Shown piece by piece: positions 32,244-44,916 of a stretch of DNA of 64,000 nt (position 1 is the first letter of the stretch; each line of letters starts with the position of its first letter). The DNA comes from Kryptolebias marmoratus. Its lineage: Eukaryota; Chordata; Actinopteri; Cyprinodontiformes; Rivulidae. The notes under the pieces were generated by a model, which saw only the letters and a program-made list of their open reading frames with translations, was not told the origin of the DNA and did no database searches. The translations under genes and the position numbers were made by a program. The stretch covers positions 12,611,980-12,675,979 of the forward strand of contig NC_051450.1 of assembly GCF_001649575.2 (NCBI RefSeq), given 5' to 3'.

Positions 32244-35200
32244 GTAAGCTGCACACTTAATGTAAATCTTTTTCCTCTTTTAAAGTTCTTTTCCACAGTG
32301 TTACAGACATTTACTTCCATGCTGAGCACATTTTGTAAGGTGTTAGTATTTCAAATATGACTAATTTTATATTTTGACTCTAGATGGGCCTTCTCTGTTG
32401 GGCCTGAGCAACATTTCTGTCAGTACTAGCATGGGGATAAATGACACCGCCCTCACCAATGCCACCATAAGCCGTGTGGAGACGCCAGACCCCATCGACA
32501 ATCTGGATCTCACTGTTTGTCCAGCAGATGATGTTTTAGATGGCTGTAAGGTAAATGGATAAATTAAGGTTATAAAAGTTGTTTTTTTTATACTGTCTGT
32601 AGTTTTGTAAAAAAAAATAATGCTGTTCCTGTCATTTTGAGGGGGGTTTATTTTTTCCTTATGTTTATTGTCGCACAGCTGTATTTATGTGGTCTCTCGG
32701 AGAAGAAGCTGGAGAAGCTCCGGCGACTTGTAAACGCTGCAGGAGGTCTGCGCTTCAACCAGCCCAGTGAGGAACTTACTCATGTGGTGATGGGACGGTT
32801 GGACCAGGAACTTCAACATTTTCTCTCCAAAGCGACTCATAGGTAAGTATTAAAGAGAATATCTCTCTTAAGAAAAATATGTCCTCTAGACTTACGTTTG
32901 GTTGAAGATGTGCCATATTTTGACCTTTTGAATCATCTCACTTTTTAAATGACTGCATTACAAGTTCTCACCACATCAGTTTATGTCAAGTTAAAATAAT
33001 TGTTGTGTTGCACTGGGAAGAACAAAGGACCAAATTATTCATATTGTGAACAGAAGACAGATGGTTTGAGAGGGGGGTGAAGGGAGCCATTTACGTCAAA
33101 TGAGAACAACTTTAATTTATGGAGGATGTCTCAGATTTCAGCTTTCTAAAACTTACAATACAGCATTAAGCATGATACCCAGTCATTTTCCCTCTAATTC
33201 ACACCTTCATGCATGTGACCAAAGCATCTTACTGTGAGCCAGACAAACAAAGACCCTAATGACTCTCCAGTGTGAGAGGAGTGAGATTAATCAGCACATG
33301 AATCTAGCTTACATACCAGAGCATTGGAACTCCACACTCTTCAGTTTTGAATTAAGAAAGCTCTCCAGGTGGGAAGCGAAATATCTTCACCCACGGAATA
33401 GATGTCCAGTTGTTTTGTTTTTTAGTTTTTTGTTGTTTGTTTTGCCATGTCCTGGATAACTGGAAATCTACACCAGCATATGATATGTGTGCACGTTACT
33501 TCCCAGGCCCCATGTAGTGACGGTGCAGTGGCTGCTGGACAGTTTCTCCAAAGGCAGCCTGCTCCCAGAAGAAGGATACCTCCACCCTGACTGTCTTCCT
33601 CCTGCTGCAGCTGCTGTATCTGTGTCAACTCTTCGCACACCGAAGTCCCGGCTCACAGCTGGTCCACCTGTTATCAGCCCAAACACTCCCAGGGAAAAGA
33701 TAGCAGAGGACGATCTACTCTCACAGTACATGGATGATGATCCTACAGTGGGTAAGAGCCTGTTGCTCCAGGATCTGTTTAATATCCAGAATGATAAATG
33801 ATTCAGATTCATTGGAGTTTCTGAAAATTTCTTGTATTTTATTCTTTAAGTTGATATGCCGCCACCAGCAGCAGCAGGAAACAACAGGAAGTCTAGCAGT
33901 ATAGCTGCAGAGCCCCAGTCTGAGTCCTGGACACCAAACCACACCATAAGACCAGAACAAGATTCAACTCTGCAGGAAGGCCTGTTTTCTGGCAAGACTT
34001 TCCTTCTTGTGGGTTTTGGCACTGAAGCTGAGGCGCAGCTCTCGATGCTGGTGACAGAACAAGGAGGGAAGGTGCTGATGGGCCACACTCGGGTCGTGGC
34101 CGACTACGCTGTGGTTCCTCTGTTGGGCTGTTCAGTGGAGGCCACAGTAGATGAAGTCGTCACCGATACCTGGCTGGTAGGACCGCAAACTTTCTTTTTT
34201 TTTTTTTTCTACTGATATGTTTAAAAAGGTTTGTGTAACATTGAGGCAACGTACCTTGAAGTTTGTGTTTCTGTTGTTGATTTCAGGCCATGTGTGCGGA
34301 GAAAGAATGTCTTTTGGAGCTGTCCTCTAACCCGCTGTTTACCCCTGTTCCTGTGAGGGAGGAACATTTTCCTCTCAAAGATTGCGTTCTCTCGGTCAGC
34401 CAGTTCACCGGAGCAGAGAGGGAGTCTTTGGTGGATCTGGCCAAGCATCTTGGAGCCAAGTATACCTCCTATATGCCTACAAAAGAGGCATTATTTGCTT
34501 GTTTTAACCAAAACATACTGCAGATGTGTTTTAATGTTTGGGCATCTTATGAGATTCAGTAACTTATATTTAACGATTAATATTATATGGATATCTTGAT
34601 TTTTTTTTTTCCCCCTCACATGTCCTGCTGCGTGTTCTGAACTACCTTCGCTTAATCGTTGTCTGCTTCCTGTTGCAGTGTCCAGGATTACTTTGTGCGC
34701 CTGGCCAACAAGAAGAAAGGCATGCTGGCCAGCACTCATTTGGTGTTGCAGACTCCTGAAGGCACAAAGTACGAGGCTGCTAAGAAGTGGGGGTTTCCTG
34801 CTGTCACCATGCACTGGATACTAGAGTCTGCTCGAACAGGCAGGAGGGCAGCGGAGGAGAAATATCTGGTTGACCTCCCAGCTTCACCAGGTTAGCATCT
34901 CTGGTAGATCTTTGGGGAAATGTTTTATTGTAGATCCAGTGTTGTCAAGTCTCTCAATTGTCTCCTGTCTTTGGAATACCAACATATCTCATTTTCATAT
35001 TTCTTTAGAGAGGGATGAAGAGAGCTTTGTCGGCGGCTCTCAGAAACCGATTCTACCTCCGCCAGCTCCTCTTTCTCCTGAAGTCCCTTTGCTGGGTCCA
35101 CAGAGCGGCAAGGCTGTCACCCCGCTGGATTTAGGTCGCTTTCAGAGCAAAATGTTTTGCTCCGCGTTGGACAAGATGAAGCCCAAAGAAGACCTCAGCA

Positions 35201-38200
35201 CCCCCAAACTAAACCAAGAGGACGGCAGAAGGAAGCCGCTTCTGAAGGAGCCTTCTCTGCAGCTGGACACTCCTTCTCGTTTTCTGAGCAGAGATCAGCT
35301 CTTCAGACCCTCTTTTAACGTCAAGGTCAACAGAGCAACAGAAAAAAAGACATTTTTACCAACGGCGTCACATTTCCAATAATATTTGATAGATAATTAT
35401 ACGTATTTCTTGTTGAAGGATGCACTTGGAGCTTTGGAAACTCCAGGTGGGAGATCGAAGCCAGGAGAAAAGGTGGAGACCCCACTTACTGATGTCATTA
35501 ACAGGAACCTGAAAGTGGCTCTGGCCAACAGCTCGCGCAGTAACGTCTCAGAAACAGAAGCAGCCTCAGCAAGCCCCCAGCTCAAGAAGACAACTGAGAA
35601 GGAGGTAAACTGTGATCTGCGTCTGTCAAATACGTGTTTTTAAAAAGCTACACCATATTCAGAAGTTTATTAATGTTTTGCTCTATGTGAGGCCTTGGCT
35701 CATACAGAGTGTGTCTGCTGTTTCTTAATCAATCAGAGTAATCATCATTTTTATCCTCAAGGTTCCAGAAAAGGAAGTCGGCCCTCTGAGTGGCGTTGTG
35801 ATCTGTGTGGGGAAGAAACTGAGTAAAATGCAAAGTGAACTAAATGCTGTCGCTGCCTCTCTTGGAGCTGACTTCAGGTACTCGGCGCTCTCTTTTACAA
35901 ACTTTTCTTCAAAGAAGTGATAACTGTTTATTCAGAAAGGGCCAATAATCAGCATTTGCTATTGAATGTGTGGTGCTAAAACATTATCCTCTGTCATTTA
36001 CTTGGAACTCTTGGTGTTATGTGACTATTTTTAGAGCAACCAAAGAGAGCTAGTATGCCACATAGCCATAACATTATGACCACTGTCAGGTAAAAAGAGT
36101 AACACAGCTCATCTTTGTATAATGTTTTTTTTATGGGAAAATGTACTCACTTATAATTAGATTAGCTCATAGTCCATGATTGTGTAAAAACAGTCCTGAA
36201 AAATGTGAGTCTATCCTTTTAATCTCATGTTATATTGATAAATATACACGGAAATCTGTTTTTCTTGTAGGTGGGCTTGTGATGACAGAGTGACACACTA
36301 CATCTACCAGGGTCGAGTGGGGGACAGCTCCCGCGAGTACAAAGGAGTGAAGGAGAGGGGGCTGCACGTAGTGTCGCAGTACTGGCTGCAAGCTGTACGT
36401 TTCTCATATAATAAAACTTTAACTCAAGCATGGAGCAGGGTTTTAACAATCTGAGCTGCTTTTTTTTCTCACATTCAACATCAAAGTGTATTAACTCTGA
36501 TCGTTTTCCCTGATTAATGCAACTAATACAAGAAAATAAGTAAATTAAAACAGATTTTTCATCTAATGTCTTTAAAGGATTGCTTCAAAAATAAAGAAAA
36601 TCCTGGAACAATTGTAGGAGTTCCTGACTTTCACAGTCATTCACAGTTTAGTTTCTAGTTCCTTTGTGCGTGCTCATTTTAAATATTAATTTTTTAAATA
36701 TATTCATATTACTGGGTCACCATGACCTCCACATGGTTTGCTTAAAGCTTTTTATTTTGTAAATATAATTAGAATAATTTTCTTTAATGTGTGTATTTTA
36801 GCAAGTGACATTTAGAGAAAATTACTATGATTTCATCAGAAAGAGCACAATAACGAATAGTAAAAAAAAAAAAAAATGCTGCTTTAATATAGTAATTTTC
36901 TGTAGCTGATTATTTAAAGTATGTGTCATTTTGGTGCCCAGATTTGTGTTTTATCCAGTAACGAAACATTTGTCCTTCTGTGCAGTGTGCTGAGGAGCAG
37001 AGACTCGTCCCAGAGTCCCTGTATCCGTTCACCTACAACCCCAAGATGAGTCTGAACCTGAGCCAGGTGCCCAGCAGCTCCCAGAGGCCTCCACCTCTAA
37101 CACAAACACAACTCAAAGACTCCACTGAAACAAAGCACAACAAAGTAATGTAGCTCTGATCTTACAATTAACCATCCTTTACATCTTGTATCTTAAAGTT
37201 TCTGATTAGGAAATAAGTTGGATGATGGTCTTTGTTAGTGTTTTTATGACTAATAAAATGTTATCTGATTAAAACAGTTTTTATGTTTTGTTGCTGTGCA
37301 TTGAATCTTTATTTTTCTGTCAGTCTGAGCTCAGCGCTGCAGAGGAAACTGCAGCTGTCAGTAACGGAGGCGTCGATCCAGAAGAGACCAATGAAGCTAC
37401 AGAGAAAAGAGGTTTGTTTTTTGTTTCGTTTTTTCCCCCTGCTGTTTATTTCCACCGAACACGTGAACATGCTTTACAGCATCTCTTCCAAGAGCACAGT
37501 GGTTGACGTGCGTTAGGTGTTTCAGACACTCTGGAAATGAGAGAGAACCTGCAAAAACAGCTTCAGGAGATCATGTCAGCCACCAAAATGACGACAGGCA
37601 GGCGCACGTCTGTCAGACTCGCAAGGATGGGATCAGGGGGCGCCAACTCGGGCCCGAACACACCTGAGATGAGCCGAGCTGGACGCGGTGGGAGCAGACG
37701 AACTCTAGAAGCTCTGAGGTAGGAAAAAATACTACTTTGTGTCAAACTTTAATTCCCTTAAAATCAAAATGTAACAGTAGCAGGGTCGTTTTTGTAAATC
37801 GTATTTAAATGCAACGTGAAATGAAGACCTTTTTGCATGAAGTAGCACCCAAACAAAGCGTAATAAAGAATTAATTTTGGCGCCCCCCTTGTGTTGCGTT
37901 TCCAGGGTGTCCAGAGAAGCAGCTCTGGACGTAAACACAGAACCGTCTCAGAGTGAACAGATAGTCTGGGATGACCCAACAGCCAGGGAGGAGAGGGCCA
38001 AGCTCGCTGATAACTTACAGTGGCCCGGCAGTCCGTCGCAGCACTCAGAACCTCTCGCACCTGCTCCTCCTCCCACTGCAGAAACCGGCTCACAGTTTAA
38101 GGACTCCATGACGGATTCAGAGCTAGTGGAGATGGGTAAGAGACGTGTTTATTAAAAGTAAGTTCCTGGTATTTCCTTTTGGACCGTCCTAATAGCGTGT

Positions 38201-41200
38201 CTGGTGTGAGCCACTGATTAGTCGTCATACGTGACTGCAGCAGCGTGTACTCCTGCACACACTTCATGTTGTTCAGAAAAGAAATTGGTCGTTGATAGTC
38301 TGCGTGCAGGGTTTTTTCACTCTGCAGGCAAAGAATGCAAATTAGCTCGCAGATAATGCAAACCAGAGATCTCAAATCAGTGCAGCAGGTTTGAAATATT
38401 TGTTTGCATAAATTACAACTCTAAGATTTAGAAACTGAGTATGAATTTACACCTGACTCTTTCTGGGTCAATTCCATTTCAAATATTAGAAATATGGCAC
38501 TTTCTTAAAAAAATTTAAAACAATGTTTTTTTAGCAGGTTCTGTCTTAATGTTATATTCAGCTCATTTGGATTCTAGTTATATATTTTTACTGAATTGAG
38601 ATTTACATAAAACTAAAACATAAACGGCACCACAAAACTAGTTCAAAAACAAAACCATTCACAACCATTAGCTTGGTAATAGTTAGGTTGGTTTGTTTTT
38701 TGTTTGTTTTTTTAATAAAAAACTGTTCAATAATTTCAACAAATGGAAAAGGTTTATTTAGTCCCAGAAAAGCAATGCAGTTAATCTAAAATACTACAGT
38801 GTGAGACTGATATTTAACTAAATGCCAACGTAACATAAGTCAGAATACAATTAGAATGTATAATAGTCAAATTTTAAACTATTAGCTATTAAACACTTAT
38901 TTTTTTAGGTGCTCATAACTAAAGCTAGTGTAATTTAAAAAGCCTGATCAGGATTGTATCAAACTGTTCATACGAGAACAGTTTGAAGTATTCTTGTGTT
39001 TTAAGTATTTTTACAGTTTACAAAACATCAATAACTTACTGTTTATATTATTAAATGTTTAATAACTAGCTATCTATTTAAATGTTACTCAAGTTTTTAG
39101 ATATTTGAGACAAGCCATACTGTTAGTGAGTAAATGGCTTCTTTAAAAACTTCCAAATAACGACGAAGAGTCAGTGGAATTAATGACTTTACACACAGTA
39201 AAAACAGCAACGGAAAATATAATGCAACTTAGAGATGGCTTTGTTTTATCGCAGCGGCTTACGAGGTTATTAACCAGCAGATGGGTCAGAAGGTCGTGAC
39301 GCCTCCACGGGAGGAGCCAGAAGATGACATCCTCACTCCTAAAGCTCCCAGCATCGCCTTTCCTCTCGCCAAACCTCCAGTAGCACCCGAGCCGCAGGTG
39401 AAGGTTCATATTTAACAAAACCGTGGCGTTGATACAAATCTGGCTGTTTTTTCCGTGTCAGCAGTCCAGGGTTTGATCCTTCTGCTGCGTGTCCCTGGTC
39501 TTTGTTTTAAAAGAAGCTGCCGCTGCTAATAAAGAGTTGCTTCATTTCTGTCAGGAGGAGAAAAAAGAAGAAAAACAGCCGCCCAGATTTCAGCTGTCCT
39601 CTCTCAGCCCCCAGGAGCGCATCGATTACTGTCACCTCATAGAGGAGCTCGGTGAGTCCCCCACCTAACGGGATCTGAGATCCAATCTGACTGTTTCATT
39701 GTGCATCTGCAAACAGGAGCTCGAAGCAGGATGATGTTTGACCATTAATTAAACATGATGTTGTGTCTTATCCAGTCTGTTTCCCTGTTCCGTATCGAAC
39801 TGTAGGTGGTGTCGTCCTGGACAAGCAGTCCTTCGACCCCAGCTGCTCACACATCATCGTAGGGAGCCCGCTGCGTAACGAGAAGTACCTGGCAGCGATG
39901 GCGGCCGGTAAATGGATCCTGCACCGCTCGTACCTGGAGGCCTGTCGCTCAGTGGGCCACTTCATCCAGGTCAGCCACTCAAGACGGTTCCTCCTCTGTG
40001 TTTCTGTTGCTCCACGAGTCGACGAACGTGTAAAATTTGTCTTGAAAAGGATTTTTTGTTGGTGTAGTCACCTTATGTTGCACAAAGTGGTGCTTTTTGG
40101 CAGTCAGTCTGGCAGTACTCTGCAGCAGCTTGACAAAAATATTAATTATGAAATACTAAATCTAGAAAAGCAGCACCTAATTTAATTTAATTTCTTATAA
40201 AGCCATGTTTAGAGGTTGTGTTGCCGTTACGATTAAGGCATTGCGTAATTACCAGTGAAGATTCTTATTTTTTGAGCTGAATGCAGTTTTCTCTTTGCTT
40301 TGATGTGTTTCTGTGATTCAGGAGGATGAGTATGAATGGGGCAGCAGCTCCATCCTGGATGCTTTACCCTCCATCACCTCTCAACAAAGGAAATTGGCAT
40401 TAGCTGCCATGCGCTGGAGAAAAGCTCTGCAGGGAAGCTCTGAACAGACGGTACATACAGGCTCAAACAGCACAGGTGGTTCAGAGATCATTATCTTTCA
40501 GGATGTATAAGAAACTCACTTTCCCTAACTAACAGGGGATTTGGGGATCCTTCAAATATCTTAAAATGTGTTTGAAAAACCTTTAAAATGCTTTAAGAAA
40601 GAAACTCAAGAAGCAGGATTTGTTATTCCTATAATGAACAGAACAAACTTCACTTTTTCTGTTTTCTGCTTAGTTCTTAGTTAGATCAGAAAGTGCTAAA
40701 AACCTGAAGTTTGGGCTGTGGTTGAAATCACTGCAGTCTTTTTAAGAGCTGCTTCATCTGGAAACAAGGAGATTTATAACCATTCCAATAAATGGCACCA
40801 TTAAAATAAGTATAACCAGAACTCTTTATGTATTTAGCAAAGGTTAAGCATGGAGCAAGTCTGGGTATTGATTGAATGTGTGCAACAGATTTATAATTAT
40901 GAAAATGTATTCTTTATATGTTTCTTGTTACGCTGTATATTCAGATGTTTTATTATTGACTCAAAAGATACAAATATGGAAGGTTGGGCTTCTTTAAACT
41001 GTATTTTTATCTTTATTCGTATTTATTTCAGATTATTTCTTCACTCTACGTATGTTTTTTTGACAATTTGTCCAGTGTTGTGTTTAGTTTTAGCTGTGCT
41101 TTTGAATAGTACAGTCAGAAAAGGGCAACAATGTTGAAACCCTGATTGTGTATGGGTGTTTTTCAGGGAGCTTTCAGTGGGTGGATTGTGATGCTGAACA

Positions 41201-42517
41201 TCGACCAGAGCAGAGAATCGGGCTTCAGGCGGTTACTGCAGTCTGCTGGAGCTAAGGTTTGTCCGTGTTTTTACTTAACGAGCGACAACCAGCCAGGGTA
41301 GTTGAAAAATAATACTCTAATCAGTTATTAAAAGTTTATAATATAACATCAATAGCAGGAGTCTAGCTCACCCACAGCTTGACTAAGTCTGTTACTATAA
41401 CCAGCATCAAATTCAACTTTATCTTTGTTGTTCTTATTTTTATTTGGTTCTCAGACTGGAAAACTCACAGTTCACAACCATTTATTCTTTAATTTAGCAT
41501 CATAATTTTCTCTTATAAACACCAAACCAGAGTCGGGATGTTTGCTTGATTAAAAAACAGTTCAAACTGTCTGTGTCTGTTCAGTAAGTAGCTCTCACTT
41601 AGTCTATTTAACTATGAAGTTTTGTTTTTTTTTCTTTGCTAAATAAAGAAGCGTTCAGACCATTTAGTATCACAAAAGCCTGGAGTTTTATTTGAAGGTG
41701 AACTGAACAGTTAGTCTCAGTTTTAAAGAGGAAATATCTGCTCCTTCTGGCATGAAACGGTTTATGTTGAAGCCGCTGCGAAGAAAAAAAAATGCTCTGA
41801 GTTTCCTTTGCTGCAAGGCATACTTTACTTTAAATAAGAAGCACCGAAGAACACAGACTGTGTGGGGACAGCTGCAACAATGAACTGAATTGTATTTAAG
41901 CATTAAAGTTTATTTTTGTGGTGTTTTACCAGGTGAACTGTGTTCAGCTCTCTTCCTGAAGTTGGGTTCATGTCAGTACTGTAGGAGTCCCTAAAATAAA
42001 ACCATAACGGCGGCAGTTTTCAGCCTGTAGTGTCTCTACAGGTGCTGCCCAGTCCCTCTCCATCGTTCTACAAAGAGGCCACACATCTGTTTGCAGACTT
42101 CAGCCGGCTAAAACCCGGAGACTTCAGAGTGGACGTCACCGAGGCGAGCGCACAAGGAGTGACGTGCTTAAAGCCAGAGTACATTGCAGATTACCTCATG
42201 CAGGTAAAAGCACAACCCTTCAGCTTGTTTCATGAGTATTATTTATACAGTTAGTGTTGAAAAGGTGAGGAAAGTTGTATTCTTTTTTAATCAGTATATA
42301 TTTATTGTCATTAACGAGAAAAGGTGTATTCACTGCATTCATTAGGTGGTGAATTTGACGCCGGTTTATTTGATCTCCCCTCTCTTAGGAGCCGACCCCA
42401 CCTATCGAGCTGTACCGTCTGACTGCAGCTCCGTCCGAGGAAGATCCGGGCACGCCGTCACGTAAACGTAAAGCATCAGCAGACACCTCCAGGCTGAAAA
42501 AGAGCCGCGTGAACTGA
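30609..42517 (+). CDS. topbp1: TopBP1, multi-BRCT DNA replication and checkpoint scaffold (complete)
   Basis: TopBP1 binds phosphorylated partners (9-1-1 clamp via RAD9, Treslin/TICRR, BLM, MDC1) through BRCT domains, activates ATR-ATRIP and supports CMG assembly in the nucleus. I reconstruct 27 coding exons giving 1510 aa (human 1522). Order: BRCT0-2 (to about residue 300), BRCT3 (about 360-450), BRCT4-5 (about 530-730), BRCT6 (about 905-1000), ATR-activating region around Trp 1151, BRCT7-8 (about 1260-1470) and a basic C-terminal tail (RKRK and LKKSR) acting as nuclear localisation signal. The start Met at 30609 is the first in frame after the acceptor. All junctions are GT-AG and phase-consistent, with no stop. 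The gene follows dnajc13 on the same strand and has its own promoter. Confidence 0.96.
31170..31277 (+). other. topbp1: topbp1 intron of 108 nt, in frame and free of stops
   Basis: The intron between the exons ending 31169 and starting 31278 is 36 codons long. Both flanking exons meet at codon boundaries, and the frame reads through without a stop. Retention would insert 36 residues into BRCT1. GTTAGT is a moderate donor and TTTTTCAG a good acceptor, and human TOPBP1 lacks the insert, so splicing is the default reading. Confidence 0.7.
32384..34890 (+). CDS. topbp1: topbp1 coding exons 7-12: BRCT3, 4 and 5
   Basis: Exons 32384-32550, 32679-32842, 33507-33751, 33851-34176, 34287-34459 and 34679-34890. 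BRCT3 begins [20 protein letters not shown]. The linker keeps an acidic DDLLSQY motif. BRCT4 contains [24 protein letters not shown]5 contains [17 protein letters not shown] and [20 protein letters not shown], with the Lys known to contact phospho-BLM and MDC1. The 34460-34678 intron splits an Asn codon. Confidence 0.94.
35009..37718 (+). CDS. topbp1: topbp1 coding exons 13-19: linker and BRCT6
   Basis: Exons 35009-35325, 35419-35604, 35762-35877, 36271-36394, 36986-37144, 37324-37411 and 37517-37718. The linker keeps the conserved [13 protein letters not shown] and [20 protein letters not shown] segments, likely kinase or partner-binding sites. BRCT6 runs from [12 protein letters not shown] through [20 protein letters not shown] to [20 protein letters not shown]. 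The last of these exons starts the ATR-activating region with [16 protein letters not shown]. Confidence 0.92.
36057..36125. repeat. Fragment of a common fish Tc1/mariner-type repeat
   Basis: The stretch GCCATAACATTATGACCACT and what follows (GTAACACAGCTCAT) resemble a repeat that I recall as widespread in teleost genomes. It is inside a topbp1 intron and only about 70 bp long. Assignment is from memory. Confidence 0.4.
37906..38135 (+). CDS. topbp1: topbp1 coding exon 20: ATR-activating domain
   Basis: This single exon holds the segment [20 protein letters not shown]. Its Trp (about residue 1151 here, Trp 1145 in human) is essential for stimulating ATR-ATRIP in established work, and it is preserved. 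Flanking residues [10 protein letters not shown] are nearly identical to human, which marks this as the best conserved part of the central linker. Confidence 0.93.
39255..42517 (+). CDS. topbp1: topbp1 coding exons 21-27: BRCT7-8 and nuclear localisation tail
   Basis: Exons 39255-39397, 39555-39651, 39806-39969, 40322-40450, 41167-41256, 42042-42203 and 42389-42517. BRCT7 contains [20 protein letters not shown] and [23 protein letters not shown]8 contains [20 protein letters not shown] and [12 protein letters not shown]. This pair binds phosphorylated FANCJ and ATR Thr1989 in established work and drives TopBP1 self-association. The stop is the TGA at 42515-42517. Confidence 0.94.
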
Positions 42518-42640
42518 AACTCCCGACACATCGCCCGTATAATTCTGATTCATTGAATCTGATTGTAAAAAAAAATGTTTTTGTTTTTTTTCCCAGTGTC
42601 TTGTATGAAAATAAAATAAATAAAAGTAGGATCTGTTTTG
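42518..42640 (+). other. topbp1: topbp1 3' UTR with overlapping polyadenylation signals
   Basis: A very short 3' UTR. Overlapping AATAAA-type hexamers lie at 42610-42624, about 95 bp after the stop, followed by a TGTTTTGT downstream element. Cleavage is expected close to 42640. Confidence 0.75.
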
Positions 42641-42677
42641 TAACTCTGCTGTCCGTTCAAAGCACTGCAGCTGCTGT

Positions 42678-42785
42678 GAGGCTGCAGTGATGAACGACTC
42701 GATGATAGTCGGTGGAAAATGTTGAGTCATGGTTTGGGATTGGCTGCTTTGAGACGCCGTTTCCTGTAGTGGGCAGTGCAGCCTC
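42678..42785. repeat. Inverted repeat with 9-bp arms just after topbp1
   Basis: GAGGCTGCA at 42678-42686 and TGCAGCCTC at 42777-42785 are exact reverse complements separated by 90 bp. They lie about 40 bp past the predicted topbp1 cleavage site. A TGATGA follows the left arm, as in a C box, but no matching D box is visible. An H/ACA layout is also unproven. Possible structured RNA, or chance. Confidence 0.4.
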
Positions 42786-43859
42786 AAAGAAACACACATA
42801 TACTAAGAAACAAGATGTAAACGTGAGTCTATTGCCTGTAAGTGCTATTCTAAACTTCTCTTAATGTTTATATTTGACTATATTTCCAACTACCCACAGA
42901 AATGCTTCAATAGCTAAACAGAATTGCTCACTTTTTCTTTGATATTTTAAAAAATTGAATATAAAAATGCAAATATTAAGACATCTGTCCTTTCCGGGAA
43001 TGATTGGATAAAGTTCAGCTACACTCTGACTTAATTTAAAGCAGGAATGTTGCTCCTGCTTCACTGATTCTAACCCACTTATGTTGTCTGTCGATCTGTC
43101 CATGCAGTAAACACCAGATGCCGTTCGCCCTGCCGGTGTAGCTCTGTGGTTTAACAAAGTGCCGTTTCATGTCAGGGTGCCAGCTGAGGTTAGACGTTCC
43201 CCCCCCCTGCTCCCTCCCATATGGACGGATAAGTGGTTTAACCTCCTAATAGATGGACCAGCCGACAGCTGCCCTGCAGACTCAGGGTTCGTCTGCTCGG
43301 GAGGTGATTACAGCAAGAAGAGCGGCCGTGGCAGGAGTAGATGGAGACGTGACTTTACGTCCCAGGTAGGGCCTCAGACAGATATCGGAGTGGGTTAAAA
43401 ATCATTGACACAAAACAACACAAGCACAGGTTTATTATTTTGTAATGGAACTGTGACCAACTGTTTCAGATTGTTTTGCTGTATTAAAATTGGGTTTTAA
43501 AATAAACACATGCAGTATTTTACAATAAAAATGCATTATACTCTAAATTAGGACTGCATCTACATTAAAGGTTGACAAACATAAGCAAAACAATTGTTTT
43601 ACTTTTAACATAAATCTTAAGGAACCATAATGAAACAAAACGGCACCCTAATAGAAGCTACGAGGAGCATATCTGTTTATTAATATATCAGTACATCTGT
43701 TCAGTATTAGAATCATTTTTTATAGATTTGAGCATAAATTATTTCTAACATTTATCTTGTTTATGTGCATGTATATAAACAAAACAAAGTATTAAAATGC
43801 AACACAGCTGTAAAAATTTAGGGTGATTCCTTACAAATTGCTCAAGTTTCTGGCTCCCC
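42786..43859. other. Intergenic sequence after topbp1
   Basis: AT-rich except for a moderately GC-rich patch at about 43100-43400 that contains a 79-codon open frame without recognisable homology. I see no gene that I can support. Confidence 0.5.
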
Positions 43860-44720
43860 CACATTTCAACCAGTCGATCAATTTATATATAATTGTGTAT
43901 AAAGCACACCTGTTCACAAAAATCAGCGTCTTGCATTCCAGCCTCTCCCCCACCATGAACCAAAGAGCTGCTAATGGACGTTATGGACAGGATACGTAGA
44001 TCTCCACAAGCCTGGAATGGGCTGCAAGACATTTCAAGATGTCAACTGTTAGTGCTTTTATTTGTAAATGGAAGAAATATAAAAATGACTGTTGATTACA
44101 ATTAATCTAGGTGCCCAGATCTTGCCTCATGGGATGAGGGATCAGCCCACAACTACATGAGAGGAGCTTCTTGAACTGAAGGCGGTTGGGACCACTGTCC
44201 CCAAAAAGCACTATCAGTAACACACCGCTCTGATGGACTAAAAGCTTGTAATATCTGCATCCCCCCCCCCCATGTTCAAGCAGGTCTGTCTCCTAGATGT
44301 GGGCTAGATGGGACCTTCCAGGAGCTGCAACATTTCAGTCCTTCACTGTGTTTGGATTGTAATCACCTTTCTTATGAGCATCCTTGCTTTATGAAGCGAG
44401 ATGCTGCAAGGGCGACCCGTAGTTCTTCCATTTCTGTCACCTTCTCACTGAGTTTGTTTCGGGTGGTCTTGAAGCCAGCTGCAGCCCGGTGCAGGACTGG
44501 GTTTTGACATCTCTTTGGTGTCATCCATGGTGGTGGAGAGGTTGAAATGAAAGGAACTGACTCTGTGAACAGGTGTGCTTTGTACACAATGAGCTGGGTT
44601 ATCAGGAGGGCCTGAAATTTGACTGATTAATCGGTTTATAGGCATCTTTGTGCCATACGGGCACATTACCAATCTGGCAGTGATGCAGGGGATCAGATAC
44701 TCATTTTCCCTCTGTATTTG
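43860..44720 (+). mobile_element. Decayed Tc1-like transposon
   Basis: The leader (near 43910) and the transposase region read like fish Tc1 elements. The right side has GGGATCAGATACTCATTTTC at about 44690, a typical Tc1 3' end. The part between about 44295 and 44680 no longer matches the family well, so an internal rearrangement or second insertion is likely. Terminal repeats and TA duplications are not clear, so both limits are approximate. Confidence 0.6.
43955..44295 (+). pseudogene. Tc1 transposase remnant
   Basis: Starting at an ATG, all the N-terminal landmarks of the fish Tc1 transposase are readable at DNA level: the helix-turn-helix with CACAAGCCTGGAATGGGC, FICKWKKYK, then RDQPTTTREELL-like and ISNTPL-like segments. 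Multiple stops and frame changes break it, and an 11-C run (44261-44271) interrupts the end. Clearly a dead copy. Confidence 0.75.
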
Positions 44721-44857
44721 TGAAAGAACAGGTTATCTAATTATCAACAGGTGTCCCATGGAGGTGGCTAGGACACCTCCTCCCTGTGGTGCCTGGCAGG
44801 AGTCCAGGACTTGAGTTTTATTGACTGATCATCGTTGCATCACCGCATCCCCCCCCC

Positions 44858-44858
44858 N
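44858..44858. other. Ambiguous base (n) after a C run
   Basis: A single undetermined base directly follows a C homopolymer, pointing to a sequencing or assembly uncertainty. A second lone n is at 46150. Confidence 0.9.
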
Positions 44859-44916
44859 AATGTTTCTGGCAAGGAAAGTAGCACTGCTCCTTAGTGTCTT
44901 CTCTCTAGTCTATCCA

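Noticed and set aside
42686..42790. C/D-box snoRNA after topbp1
   Set aside because: A TGATGA is present but no CTGA box sits at the expected 3' position, so I report only the inverted repeat.
43159..43398. 79-codon frame followed by a CAG-GTAGGG donor-like site
   Set aside because: No homology and no promoter or partner exon; chance ORF in a GC-richer patch.
44690..44710. Right end of the Tc1 copy used as proof of an intact element
   Set aside because: Only one end is convincing and no TA duplication pair could be assigned.
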